A DNA stretch of 64,000 nucleotides from the NCBI RefSeq assembly GCF_000321225.1, contig NW_004450939.1, positions 1,611,637-1,675,636 on the forward strand. Reading direction: 5' to 3'. Below, in pieces: positions 35,895-47,065 of this stretch. The translations under genes and the position numbers were made by a program. Position 1 is the stretch's first letter. Each line of letters opens with the position of its first letter. Origin of the DNA: Odobenus rosmarus divergens. Lineage: Eukaryota > Chordata > Mammalia > Carnivora > Odobenidae. Below the pieces are notes generated by a model, which made no database searches, was not told the DNA's origin, and was given only the letters and a program-made list of their open reading frames with translations.

Positions 35895-37719
35895 GCTAAC
35901 AACACCTTGTGAAAACAACAATGAAAATAGAATGACTACGATTGATTTCAATAATATAGTCCTCACATCCATTGTTAAACACTTTACTTGTTGTATATCT
36001 ATTTCTATTTTGTATGATAATTAATTATAGAACTTTAGGTCCATAGCTGATATTCTAGGTTTCAGCTTTTTAATTCATTGTGTGAATATAGTGGGAAAAC
36101 ACTTTATGTTTTGTTTGTATAATTTTGAAAATTTGATTATCTGCAGAGGAGGATTATTTAACAAGGATGTATATGAAAAGAACATATTTTAGTCAGGGCC
36201 AATTTCCATATAAACATCAGAAATTCTAACTTAAAATGTTATATGAAAATCTTGGATAAGGTACATTGCACTCTCCCTCTCTTCATAACATTATTTCTCC
36301 TTTTGTTAGTGATTCAAAATCAACATTATGAACAATCATTGTTCTATTTATATGTCCTTGACTCTCCTACTTGGCTGTTTCTAATCATCACAAGATTTGA
36401 AATCAAATTAATAAAGCTTATTTATAAGTGTGGAAAGTAAAAATAAACAATTTCTGACAGAGGATCCAAAGGAATATTCAATGCATAAAGTGCATTAACT
36501 GTACATTCATTGATTTTATGATATCCGTTCAACAACCTCCTTATTGATCTTCTCACCAATTATTGTTAAGTAAGGATTCTGATAGAAAAAAGTATTAAAT
36601 GATAATATAAGGAAAGTGAATCTCTTTGGAAATTAGTGCTCAATTTTTTTAAAAAGTCTTTCCTTGATTTTCAAAACAACTTTACTTATAATCTGGCATT
36701 TCATAAAAGTTATAAATCTGTAAATCACTATAAATTTTACATTGTATCAAGTTGGACTCACCAGAATGAGACCATTTATGTAGTTAGAAAATAAACTACC
36801 AAATGTATTTTGAAGAACTTTGTATTCATTTGGCAATCAAATGTTTCACTTAATCCAAAACTTATTTAACTAAAGAACATAGGTCATCTTTTCCTTTCTC
36901 AGAGAAGTGAGACAAAGCCTGTATTATTCCTACATACTCACTGTGTCGTTCTGACATGTCTTTGGTTAGGTTTGACTCACTAAACAGAAAAGGCCATCTT
37001 TCACTACTGAAAAATAAAAAGACTTGTTTAAACAGAGCACTGTTAACCCTATTTAGTTGAAACAGAATATTACCTGGATGACTATTATGCTATTTATTTT
37101 TACTTTACAATCATGCCTATGAATCATACCTAGGAGTTACAGCATGGGGCCATTATATATAATGAAAAATGTATGTAGAAATAAATAAATAAATTGAAGT
37201 GGAACATAATTTACAATGATAAAAAATATAAAATATATATTTTAAGCAACCCATTGTTATTTACTTTGGGATATATTGCAAGGGTATTTTAATTCTCATG
37301 AACTTATGAACAGTACATTGTTTTATAATGTTTAGCAAGTGAGTTAAGTGAGTCCTGGAGTTAGTTTTGTCTCATAACCAAACTGTAGATTTTGGTTAAG
37401 GTATTTGAGTTTAGAAGATCTTTTCCATACCTCTTTGTTATCATTATGTTTTAATCTCTCTCCAGGTTTCAAGCTTCTCTTTGGCTATGGTAATACTGTA
37501 ATATTTGTTTGTCTTTTTCCAGGAAATTCTTAGAAAGAGGATCATAGATTCCTCACATGTGGTGACTGGCCAAACAGACCAATAGGTAGGCCCTATTGTA
37601 AACAAAGCAAAGAAACTGATAAGAGACAGCAGAGTTACCATTGACTTGTCTATATATTTGACATATAAGATACCTTTATTTCTATTCCTCAAGGCAACAT
37701 GTTCTGTCTTGTGGTATTA
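35895..37719. other. AT-rich unassigned sequence
   Basis: No repeat family, RNA gene or coding pattern is recognised. Frames at 36243-36440 and 37444-37692 are short and hydrophobic by base composition. Confidence 0.4.
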
Positions 37720-38047
37720 TAGTTGAACAGAACACATGGGTTTGAATTGCACAGGTCCTTTTATGTGGATTTTCTTTTGATAAATACAGTACAGTGCTGT
37801 AAACATATTTCTCTTCCTTATAATTTTATTAATAATAGTTTCTTTTCTCTAGCTTATTTTATTGTAAGAGTACAGTATATGATACATATAACATACAAGC
37901 TATGTGTTAATTGGCTTTATATTATTGGTTAGGCTTTCAGTCAACAATAGGTTATTATAGTTAAGTTTTGGGGGAACTCAAAAGTCATATGCTCATTTTC
38001 AACAGCATTGGCTCCGCAACCTTCTCATTGTTTAAGATTCAACTGTA
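37720..38047 (+). mobile_element. Tigger-type (Tc1/mariner) non-autonomous element
   Basis: It begins TAGTTGAACAGAACACATGG and ends TTCAACTGTA, with decayed inverted ends at TA. Inside it has AAATACAGTACAGTGCTGTA, TCTCTAGCTTATTTTATTGT and TTATAGTTAAGTTTTGGGGG, the word order of a common mammalian Tigger-derived repeat. It has no transposase frame. The orientation given is the one in which these words read in the usual direction. Confidence 0.75.
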
Positions 38048-38389
38048 TTGTGATCAATAGTCAAAAACAAAATAAATCATCACAATAAAGCAATAATCAA
38101 AGAACCATAGAAGTCAATTTATGGATCTTTTTTCAATAGCATACAAAGTGTCACTCAGAATTAATGCAAGAAAAAAACACCTGGTCATATACTAGTAAAA
38201 TATTAGTGATTACCTGATATATATTATTTTTTAAATTTCTTCAATTATATTAATAAAATACTGTGTTGTGCCTCACTTCTAGCAATATATAGTATTAGAA
38301 TTAAATATATATGTATGTGTATATACATATACGTATATATCATTTATATGACATGATAAACCAGTGGGGAAGAAAAGAAGGAATTTTTC
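38048..38389. repeat. AT-rich sequence with an (AT/GT)n patch
   Basis: ATATATGTATGTGTATATAC and related words at 38307-38341 form a low-complexity purine-pyrimidine alternating tract. The rest is unassigned. Confidence 0.6.
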
Positions 38390-38475
38390 ATTTAACCAAC
38401 AAAAATTTATTGCATGTATAATGGATGCCAGGAAATGTTCTAAGATCAACACAATTCTTGTCCTCACATTAGGCT
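38390..38475 (-). mobile_element. L2 end fragment, antisense
   Basis: CCAACAAAAATTTATTGCAT and ATGCCAGGAAATGTTCTAAG resemble the reversed L2 3' terminus. It is short. Confidence 0.4.
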
Positions 38476-38862
38476 TTCTTAATCAGAAGAAACATTGTGC
38501 AAGGGGAAAAAAAATATTTGAAACTTATTTTTTATGAACTAATTTAGGAGTTGTGTGTAGAGTGGGTTAGGGAAGAAAGTGGGGGAAACAGAAACATTCT
38601 AAAGGTTTCCTTTTTGGTGTAATAGATAAATGTACAAATTGTTAGGGGAGGTATAAGAATTATTTAATTTAAATTGATAACAGAGACCTATTATGTATTA
38701 CTCTTAAAAATAGAGAGGGCATAAAATATGTAAACAAATAAATAAATATAAAAATAACCGTAGGGCATATTAGAAAAGTATTATGGACTTTACAATTTAA
38801 AATCAGGGGGAAAAAAGGAATAAACATTCTCAATTTCTTCCAGAGCTTAAGATGGTCAGGCA
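38476..38862. other. Unassigned AT-rich sequence
   Basis: Nothing is recognised. Confidence 0.4.
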
Positions 38863-38869
38863 CACATCA

Positions 38870-39235
38870 AGTTAGAAACTGCCTGGTTTTGGTCATGTGA
38901 CTAAGATTTCACCAGTAGACTGTGACTAGAAGTAATGTGTAAAATTTCTGCCATAATTTAAAGAAAAATTACCTGCCTTGATTTTCCTATTCCTACAATC
39001 TAAATACAAACATGTTCACATACCAGCTTTGGCTATAAAGTTAATGAAACCTGAGCTTTGGCAAAACAACCAAATGGACGGAACCTAGGTGCCTGGAGAG
39101 TTAGGGGAACACAGTCACCTTGGAAACTTGAATTGCTCATTTTGGGGCTAGTATGTATACAAGAAATAAATGTGTATTTTAATAAAGCTGTTATATTTTT
39201 GGATCTCTGTTACTAATAGCTTAGCTTTTGCCATA
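38870..39235 (+). mobile_element. Unassigned old interspersed repeat
   Basis: TTGGTCATGTGACTAAGATT, ACTAGAAGTAATGTGTAAAA and the right end AAGCTGTTATATTTTTGGAT, then CTGTTACTAATAGCTTAGCT, occur together in an old mammalian repeat that I recognise by pattern but cannot name. Confidence 0.35.
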
Positions 39236-39959
39236 ACATTAGAAAAATTAGGACTGGAAGTGGGCTGCAGCCATCATAAAACCAGGAAAGATGTGATGTT
39301 GGCTTGAAGATTAAGTAGCATATAGTCAGGATGAAGATTAGTAGATCAAAAGATGGTTACTCTCGTTCATGTGTTGAAAACATTTGGTAAAAATATTACT
39401 TGTGATCATTTGCAAGACACACAAATTTCCCACTGAGTTGTGCCTCTAGCTGAAGTAGTTGGAAATTTTCAGACAGGTAAAGTGAGAAGGATGTTTATAA
39501 CACAGAAGTCTTAAGAGAGGTATGCTCAAGACTAAAATTAATATATATATTTGGGTGTAGTTATTGGAACATTCAAAAGACTATAAGCAAATAAACCTAC
39601 AGATTAGTGTTTTTAAGGGATTGTGTTACCATATTAGCCATCAGCATAGCGTACAAAAGCAAAATTGTGAGGCCTGAAGCAGTCCTCAAAGAATGCATAC
39701 TTATAATCATTTAGGAGTTGCCATGGAGTATAAGAGACAAGAGACAGTTCCCAGAAGGCAACAGGGGTCATGGACAAAAGAGTTCCTCTGAAAGAGCCGA
39801 ACCAGGGACAGCCAAATGGACCAACCAAGACCTACTCCACTGCCAGCACAAACAGATAAACAACTCCTGCTTAGCAGAGTGAAATTGCTCTAGATCATTC
39901 TCTCCAATGTGTTTCTCATGCTTTCCTTCTCCAAATTGAAGTTTCTATAGCAGTTACCC
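39236..39959. other. Unassigned sequence
   Basis: No family or gene is recognised. Confidence 0.4.
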
Positions 39960-40610
39960 TGGTCCTACTTAGAAGGTTCTGGGACCAATTCCATTGCATG
40001 GGTGTGGGGATTTCCTCCACACCACCAAGCAATATTCAGGACACCAACTGGGTGTCCTACGATTCAACCCAATTCTGAGACTACATGGAAAGGCCGTCAG
40101 ACTGCACAGGTTAAGGGTTCAGTCCTGTAAGACTGCCTCCTCCCCCTTCAGATGCCAGTCTCATGCCCAGGTTATCACCTGTGCTTCTGACCAACCCGCT
40201 AGAGATCAGAGTTTCCAATAACCCAATTCCTTGGGCTTGACTGATTTGCTAAAGTGGCTCACAGAACTCAGAGAAATATTTTACTTACTAGATCATAAAT
40301 TTATTATAAAAGGATATAATTCAGGAATAGCCAGATGGAAGAGATGCATACGGCAAGGAATGTGGAAAGAGATGCTGAGCTATCATATTCTATCCAAGCA
40401 CTCCACTCTCTCCTAATCTCCATGTGTTCACCCACCCAGAAGCTTTCTGAATTTGGTCCTTTTGGGTTTTTATGGAGCTTCCTTAGACAGTTTTCCATAG
40501 GAAGATTGATTAAATCATTGACCATTGAAAATGAATTTAGCCTCCACCCCCTCCTTTCTCCCCAAAGGTCAGGTCTCTTTGTAATGGCAGCTTAGCCTTT
40601 ACTCTAAATA
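39960..40610. mobile_element. Old LTR-like repeat, subfamily not assigned
   Basis: TTCCTCCACACCACCAAGCA, TTATCACCTGTGCTTCTGAC, AAGTGGCTCACAGAACTCAG, AGATGGAAGAGATGCATACG, GAAGCTTTCTGAATTTGGTC and GATTGATTAAATCATTGACC are in the order of a known mammalian LTR-like repeat. No internal retroviral sequence is seen. Frames at 39994-40595 are repeat artefacts. The orientation is undecided. Confidence 0.5.
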
Positions 40611-40639
40611 ATGTAAGTGGATAGTCAAGGCAAAATAGC

Positions 40640-40676
40640 AAAAAAAAAAAAAAAAAAGAAAGAAAGAAAGAAACAA
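40640..40676. repeat. A-run and (GAAA)n
   Basis: An A-run at about 40640-40657 is followed by (AAAG)n to about 40671. It may be the tail of an unrecognised insertion. Confidence 0.8.
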
Positions 40677-40719
40677 TAACAACAAAAAACATAATAAGTA
40701 ATAACATGACATTTCCTGG

Positions 40720-41173
40720 ACAAAATCAAGTGTATTAGTTATTTCACTAAATGTGAAAGTACTGGATTCAACTGATAAAAAGCAGAAGTAGTCAGATATT
40801 AATTAAACAACAAAATCTAATTATTTCTTGTTCAAGAATTACATGTACTAAAAAGGGGACAAAGAAGGGTGGAAACAAAGGATAGCCAACAATACACCAG
40901 GCGAATGCAATCGAAGAGGAGGAATGGCAGTAGTAATACTAGACGAAGGTGAATTCAAGATTCAAAGTAGTAAATAGAATGGAAAAAGACAACCCATGAA
41001 CAAATATGACCTCATTATGTACATAATAAAGAGGGTAAAATTTACAGACATTAGGAGATTATGATAAAAATCAGAATTAGGGAAGGGATTTATACTAAAT
41101 AAAATTTCCCTACACTTTAGAATTGTCAGAACAAATAAACAAAAAAAATAAAGAAAGATAGAAGCTATGACTA
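40720..41173 (+). mobile_element. Old L1 (L1M), endonuclease-region part
   Basis: AAATGTGAAAGTACTGGATT, GTGGAAACAAAGGATAGCCA and GGCAGTAGTAATACTAGACG resemble the L1 ORF2 endonuclease segment in sense orientation. The frame is broken by many changes. The element is interrupted at 41174 and resumes at 41643. Confidence 0.5.
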
Positions 41174-41642
41174 CAGATAGTCCTGACTTAACAATGGTTC
41201 AACTTATGATTTTTCAGCTTTATAATGGCATGAGAGCAATACACATTTAGTAAAAATGATACTTCAATCTTTTGATTCTTCCCAAGGCGAATGGTAGGAT
41301 TCTGGGCAGTGACACTGAGCTCTAGACCCCCGGCAGCCACATGATCAAGAGGGTAAATAACGCATACACTTACAGCCATTCTGTACCCATACAACCATTC
41401 TGTTTTTCACCTTCAGTACAGTACTTAATAAGTTACACAAGATATCCAAAACTTTATCATAAACTAGATCTTGTGTTAGATGATTTTGCTCAACTGTAGG
41501 CCAACCTTCGGTTCTGAGCACATTTAAGGTAGGCTAGGTGTTGAGTAGGTTAGTATATTAAATGCATTTTTGACTTATGATATTTTCAATTTATGACGGG
41601 TTTATTAAGGCGTAACCCCATCATAAATAGAGGTAAGTTTTT
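41174..41642 (+). mobile_element. Tigger-like MITE inserted in L1M
   Basis: Its ends, TAGTCCTGACTTAACAATGG and CCCATCATAAATAGAGGTAA, are decayed inverted repeats. The interior has CCATACAACCATTCTGTTTT, TGTTAGATGATTTTGCTCAA, TTAAGGTAGGCTAGGTGTTG and GACTTATGATATTTTCAATT in the order of a common Tigger-related DNA element. No transposase frame is present. Confidence 0.65.
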
Positions 41643-42490
41643 CAGTTGAACAACAAGCATGTTTTAACAGTCGAATAGATCAATAGTCTAATAGTCCAAT
41701 AGCTTACGAACAGAATGGGCCTTCAATTCTCTTGTCCCTGGAACATTTAGAAAAACCAGTCACATATTTGGCTATGAATAAAATCTTTTAAAAATTCTTT
41801 CCCAAATTATATAATCACAATCCAATAACTAAAAATAATGTAACTAAGTTTTGAAAACCCACAAGACTTAATTACATCTCATAAGACAGTCTCTTTAAAA
41901 ATCCCCCTGAATCAAAAGCAAAATCAAAACAGAATTTACAAAGTATGGAAAAGATATGATAAAAAGGAAAATAGTAAACCTAATGAGATATTTGAAATGT
42001 ATATAAGGTATGAAGTATTAATAGAATAAATAACGCTCATCCACAATTAATATAAAAAAGGAAAAATAACTCAATATAATGGACAAATGATATGAATAGA
42101 CAACTCATCAAAGAAGAAATACAAGTTACCAATAAATATGTGGGCAATATCTCAACCTCCACAGTAGTTAAGGTACCTAAAAATTAAACATTTAAGTTTA
42201 AAAATTTTTATAAGCCATGAGAAAAAAATTAAAGCAACGATGCGATATCATTTTTTATCTTTCAGATGGGCAAAAATTTTAAAGAATAATTTCCTGTCTT
42301 GGCAGCCTTTTAGAAAACTGGTAGATTTATGGAATGTTACCTTCTCTTTGGAAAGTATCTTGGCGATACCTATTAAAATTTCTGAAATGCATCATCCTTT
42401 GACACAGGAATCTAACTTCTCAAAAGTGTATTTGTTAGGAAAGAGTAGGTTATATTGCAATATTGCATATATAAAAATTCTGAAATCTCT
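41643..42490 (+). mobile_element. Old L1 (L1M), middle part
   Basis: 41740-41860 resembles the region after the endonuclease catalytic histidine (CACATATTTGGCTATGAATA). 42060-42440 resembles the ORF2 C-terminal region in sense (GATATCATTTTTTATCTTTC, GATGGGCAAAAATTTTAAAG). The middle of ORF2, including reverse transcriptase, is not recognisable here. Confidence 0.5.
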
Positions 42491-42765
42491 ATAGCTTAAG
42501 GCAACCAACACAGGCTGCCTGGGGAGATTGCTCATTGTAATCACTTAAGGAGCCAGGCTGAGAAAGGACCCACCTCCACAGTGGCTCCCACAATTACCAT
42601 TAAGGGGGAAAAGAATGTGGCAAATGGACCTTGAAATAGCTTTCAGAAATGACACCCATCACTTCCACTCACATTTCATCAACCAAAGCTTGCCACATGG
42701 CCATACCTAACCTCAAAAGATTCAGAAAGGACAATGCCACTGTTGCCTGGAAGAGGAGAACATTT
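42491..42765. mobile_element. Unassigned insertion within L1M
   Basis: This GC-richer block has CATCACTTCCACTCACATTT and GCCACATGGCCATACCTAAC, words shared with a common mammalian LTR-like repeat whose name I cannot fix. It separates two parts of the same old L1. Confidence 0.35.
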
Positions 42766-42913
42766 ACCGTAATTCTGTAAGAATCTAGTCTATAGAAATA
42801 AAATGCCAATATATGAGGATATAAGTACAATGATGTATCACAATATTATTTTTAACCACAAAAAAAGCCCTAGTAACAATCTGAATACCCATCAAAAAAG
42901 AAATAATTATATA
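42766..42913 (+). mobile_element. Old L1 (L1M), part before the retrocopy
   Basis: TATAGAAATAAAATGCCAAT, AGTACAATGATGTATCACAA and CTGAATACCCATCAAAAAAG are L1M ORF2-end words in sense. They continue on the other side of the retrocopy at 43621. Confidence 0.55.
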
Positions 42914-43620
42914 AAGCCAGTGAAGACTCCATCCTCTGAGTGAGTTACCTAATCTGAAGAGGAAGAAGGTAACTTCATAGGGTTTTCTACCAAAGGTGGC
43001 GGGCTGAAGGCTGGTGATGGGTCCTTGTTCCTCTCCTGGTCTCCCTCTGGCTGCTCATCTCTATCCCCTCCAGGGGAGGGCTGCCGCTGCCTTAGCCCTA
43101 GGGCAACCAGACAGACAGCATGCTTCTCACTCACTGCAGTGTTGGAGCAATAAAATGTGATGCTTGGGGTCCCCCCAGGATGCTGCCTGTGGCTTTATTT
43201 ATGAATCTGGTTTTTGAGTAGTCAGGGGAGGAGAGGTCTCTGCTTCAGTGCAAATCCCCTCTTCTAGGAGCCATGACTCAAAAGAAGAGGGTGCTCGGAC
43301 TTTGTTATACGCGTTTACTTTGTGTAAATAAATGTTTACAATTTTATATTAAAGAGGAAATTAAGTGTTAGAGTATCTGTATATTTTTTACTTTTATAGG
43401 TTTTGAAACTATGATCCTTTGTATGTGTGTTTTGGTGGAGCTATGATAAGTTTTATGGCAAGCAGTTGGTATTGTTAACTTTTTATTGGTGTCAAAGTAC
43501 ATAAAAATCCCATTAATGCCCTTATTCTTCTATTTCCCTTAACTCCAGTATACACCAAAAAGAAATCTTTACTTTCCTTCTTTTATCATTATAAACTAAT
43601 AAAATATTTTGCTAGTATAA
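42914..43620 (+). pseudogene. Processed retrocopy of an mRNA, probably mostly 3' UTR
   Basis: A 707-bp block interrupts the old L1 and has every mark of L1-mediated mRNA retrocopying. A 20-bp target-site duplication, AAAAAAGAAATAATTATATA at 42894-42913, recurs with one change at 43621-43640. A polyadenylation hexamer AATAAA at 43598-43603 lies about 16 bp before the A-tail, which merges with the target site. The GC-rich first half contrasts with the AT-rich surroundings. Near the left end, a plus-strand frame opens after a stop at about 42950 with SEEEEGNFIGFSTKGGGLKA and stops at about 43148. An antisense 61-codon frame also exists. Neither is recognised. Further AATAAA words occur at about 43150 and 43326. 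The parent gene is unknown. Reading it as a 3' UTR is inference from the many stops and hexamers. Confidence 0.8.
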
Positions 43621-43815
43621 AAAAAAGAAATGATTATATACATATTATGGACTTTAATCCAACTATTTAGCATACTGATTTAATATATTTGTATTGGATG
43701 CTTGTTCAAGATGTTTTATATGACAAAAAACACTTGATATAGAATGTGCACAGTATGATACTAATTTCGTAAAGACACTTGACAGTGACAAAAAGCTCTA
43801 TATGGCTGTATACAT
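43621..43815 (+). mobile_element. Old L1 (L1M), 3' part
   Basis: TATAGAATGTGCACAGTATG and CTAATTTCGTAAAGACACTT follow L1M 3' UTR words (cagtatgatccca, ttttgtaaa) in sense. A SINE at 43818 interrupts it, and a remnant may continue at 44022-44080 (GATACCATATAACCTTAA). Confidence 0.5.
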
Positions 43816-43817
43816 GG

Positions 43818-44009
43818 TTTTTTTTTTAAAGATTTATTTATTTATTATTTTAGAGAGAGAGAGGGTGAGGGAGAGAGAGAGAATCCCAAGCAGACTCCCC
43901 ACTGAGTATGGAGCCCGACTCAGGGCTGGATCTCACGACCCTGCGATCATGACCTGAGCCAAAAACCAAGAGTTGGAGGTTTAACTGACTGCGCCACTAA
44001 GGAGCCCCT
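43818..44009 (-). mobile_element. SINEC, antisense, in L1M
   Basis: It runs from the reversed tail TTTAAAGATTTATTTATTTA to the reversed head GCGCCACTAAGGAGCCCC. The target-site duplication is GGCTGTATACAT at 43804-43815 and AGCTGTATATAT at 44010-44021. Confidence 0.92.
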
Positions 44010-44298
44010 AGCTGTATATATTTTTATGTGTGCGTGGAGAAAGCTGTAGAAGAAGAGATACCATATAACCTTAATTTATATGCATAGACATAAAATATAC
44101 TTGCATGTATGTTTGTATAAACTTATTTGTGCATACATGACATATGTGTAAACTTTTAGGAATATCACTTAACTTTCTATTTATTCTTCAGATTTTTAAA
44201 TAATTAGCATGTAATATTTTGTCATTTTAAAATTAATAAAGAAATTTTACTAATTCCTAAGAATTAAATAGATGCATCATAAATAGAAAAATTCTCAC

Positions 44299-44490
44299 CT
44301 GGGGCGCCTGGGTGGCTCAGTCGTTGGGCGTCTGCCTTCGGCTCAGCTCATGATCCCAGGGTCCTGGGATCGAGCCCCATATCGGGCTCCCTGCTCTGCG
44401 GGAGGCCTGCTTCTCCCTCTCCCACGCCCCCTGCTTGTGTTCCTTCTCTCGCTGTGTCTCTCTCTGTCAAATAAATAAAATCTTTTTTTA
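44299..44490 (+). mobile_element. SINEC, young-looking
   Basis: It has a near-consensus head (GGGGCGCCTGGGTGGCTCAG), an arctoid body (CTCCCACGCCCCCTGCTTGT) and an A-rich tail. The target-site words AAAAATTCTCAC and AAAAATGCTCAC flank it. Confidence 0.95.
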
Positions 44491-44639
44491 AAAAAATGCT
44501 CACTTACTTTAAACAAATACAGAGACATTTAGGTCCATAATTCCTTCAGTATAACTCTGATACATGCAATTCATTCTTCTATTTATGCTTTTCATGCAAA
44601 TTATTCTTGTACTTATGCTTTTCAACTATCAATACATAT

Positions 44640-45500
44640 TAAATATCTACTAAGTGTCACATATCAGGGCTAGAACTATGAATAAGAAAGAGAAAAATTC
44701 CTGCCCTGCTGAGCTTGTACTATAGGAAGGAGACAGACAACAATAAAATAACAAATCAGCATATAATGCAAACTTAAGTAGTAAAAAATATTTTAAAGGA
44801 AAATAGCTTGATATAGAGAGTGTGTTTGGGAAGTCAACACCATAAATAAGGTGGTCAAAAACATTCAAGAACACTTTCTCAGTAGGGCTGAGTTATGATA
44901 AAATTTAATTTATATTTTATAAAAGAGAACTGACCATATGGGAGCAAGGATAACATTTCAGGAGTTATTGCAATAGCCCAGACGAGAGATAAAGGTGGCT
45001 TTGTTTAGGATGTTGGCATTGAAGGAGGTCAGTCAGTTCATATTCGGGATATATTTTGAATTATGAACCCCGTAGGACATGGGGGTATATTAGATGTGAG
45101 TGAAAGGGAGCAGAGTCAACTCAGGTAATTCCCAGGTCTGGGACCAGAAAAATTGGATGGATGGAAGAATTGTGGAGGAGCAGGTTTGGGATGTGGACAG
45201 AAACCAAGAGTTTTTTTTAGACATGTTCTGTTTTAACTATCTACTCAATTTCAAAGCAGAAATGTCAAATAAGTGTCTGTACATCGGGAGCTCATTAGTT
45301 TGAAGATGAGGGACTGAAAGAGACCACCAAATACATCAGTGTGTTGATGAATAGAAGAAGGTCGAAAACTTAGCACAGGGACACGCAAAATTCAGAGGCC
45401 AGGAGTAGAGAAAGAATAACTAGTGAAGTAACAGAAGAGAAAGTATTCTGGAAGTTAAGTAAAGTGTTTTTGGAATGAGGCAAGAGACGGTATTAAGTAC
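44640..45500 (-). mobile_element. L2, antisense, about 860 bp
   Basis: AAATATCTACTAAGTGTCAC, ATTCCTGCCCTGCTGAGCTT, AGGAAGGAGACAGACAACAA, ATTGCAATAGCCCAGACGAG and GGAGGAGCAGGTTTGGGATG are reverse-complement L2 words running from the 3' end inward. It is the longest L2 in the window. Sense and antisense frames across it are not genes. Confidence 0.65.
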
Positions 45501-45814
45501 TATTGTTTATCTGGGTGATTGTATGCCCACTGCCCTTTTACTATTTGTAAGAAGGAAAAAGAAAAAAATATGACTCACATAGCCAAGTGTATGCCAGAAA
45601 TACTTCTAGGGTATTGTTGTTAGAAAAGAAAAAAAATAATACTCATTATAATCCCTAACTGCCTTTTATGAAGGTTTGATCCTGTTAAATAAAGAGCTCT
45701 TTATTCTGCTGTGTATCCTGAAGGGTTTGGTTATATAAATTTGCATCTTAGTGTTACAGAAATTTGAACTGATCACATGATAAAGGGAAAAGAAGCAGGA
45801 CTTCCAGCTATACG

Positions 45815-46530
45815 GGATTGAAGAGATTGACAAATCCTGTCTTCCCAAAAGAACTAGAAAACTGCAAAAATGTGGGGAGAAAAAAAGTCATTTCAGGGCT
45901 CTGGAAATCTATGAAATACAAACCAAAACTGACATATATTCGGAAAAAAAAACTACTCAACTTTGGGAAAAACAGTGGGAGTCTATAGCATTCTTGTCTG
46001 GGCTAGCCACATGCCCCGTACCAGTTCGGAAGAAACAGTAGTTATGCTATCGGGGCTGGCTGACCATGAAAACTAGCACTTTCACTGTGGGAGGGGGCGG
46101 ACTTTATTTGGAGTGGAGGAGGGACAAATCTCACCCAGCAGCAAACAGGAAAAGCCTAGGGCTCTACCTGTCTGTGGTTGCAGTTTCTGTGGGGGCAAGT
46201 AGCACAAGAGACTAGGAAGATATTTAACAGTGAGACAGTTAATTGAGGGACTTGATAACCATTCCACACATCTCTGACTTTCTGGGGGCTGTGTGCATGT
46301 GTGATGGGGACCTGAGAAGGCCTGGCAGGAAGTAAAATCCAGGCTCACCTGAAAACTGCCCAAACTTTGAATGTGTGCCTCAAACCAGACACAGATTCAC
46401 CAGCGGGGAGGGTGGGGGGAGCATTATGGGCCTAAGGCGTTTGACCACATCTTTGTTTAATTATTGACTGACTGTTAAGTTTTGCAAACCTAGGGGTCAC
46501 TCCTGGGAAGCCTGGTTTTAAAAAATGTGT
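45815..46530 (+). mobile_element. Old L1 relic A: 5' UTR part 1
   Basis: TCAACTTTGGGAAAAACAGT, CTTGTCTGGGCTAGCCACAT, AAAAGCCTAGGGCTCTACCT and GCTCACCTGAAAACTGCCCA are typical of the long, GC-richer 5' UTR of old mammalian L1 (L1M/HAL1-type). It is interrupted by an LTR-like block and continues at 47066. Confidence 0.5.
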
Positions 46531-47065
46531 AGGGGAGGAAGAATTTTTCCTCTACCCTTTTTGCTGATCTATTAATTAATTTGATTTAAGACAGATTAAT
46601 GGGAGGAAAAACAAATTTAATTACATACATATGGGAGCCCCATTAGACTATGAGACCCACAGGCATTCAGGTCATTGAGGCTTATATGTCATCCTGAGCT
46701 AAGGATGGGGTCTGTGACTTCAAAGGGAAGGAAGATAGTTTACAGGAAGATGGGAAGAGCAAATGTTTGGTAAACAAATGTTTGCCATGCCATGTAGAGA
46801 CAATGGGACACAGAGAGGAATTTTATCTCCATGCCCTACCGAGCTTCCCCCAGCTCACCATGCCTAGCCCATATTTTTTGTAGCTATCTCTGGTGATGGT
46901 TCTCTTCCTGGGCCAGGTCTTCATCTAAATTCTTTCAGGCAGTTAAGGGGGAGGTAAGACCTCTTCTGAGTCTTTCGGGCCTTGATTGACTTCATCTCAA
47001 AGTAATCCACATGTCAAGATGGCACATTGTGGGGAAGCTTATTCTGAACTCCTTCAAATATACAT
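46531..47065. mobile_element. LTR-like insertion in L1 relic A
   Basis: The block opens GTAGGGGAGGAAGAATTTTT, has GGGAGGAAAAACAAATTTAA, CATCCTGAGCTAAGGATGGG and ATGTCAAGATGGCACATTGT, and ends near TTCTGAACTCCTTC. These occur together in a mammalian LTR that I cannot name. L1 5' UTR sequence appears on both sides. No internal retroviral part is present. Confidence 0.4.

Noticed and set aside
42949..43134. Antisense 61-codon frame inside the retrocopy
   Set aside because: The A-tail and AATAAA place the retrocopy on the plus strand, so the antisense frame is not its coding sequence. No family was recognised.
45360..45420. GGGACACGCAAAATTC considered as a U6 snRNA pseudogene
   Set aside because: Only about ten bases resemble U6, the surrounding U6 words are absent, and the site lies in an antisense L2.
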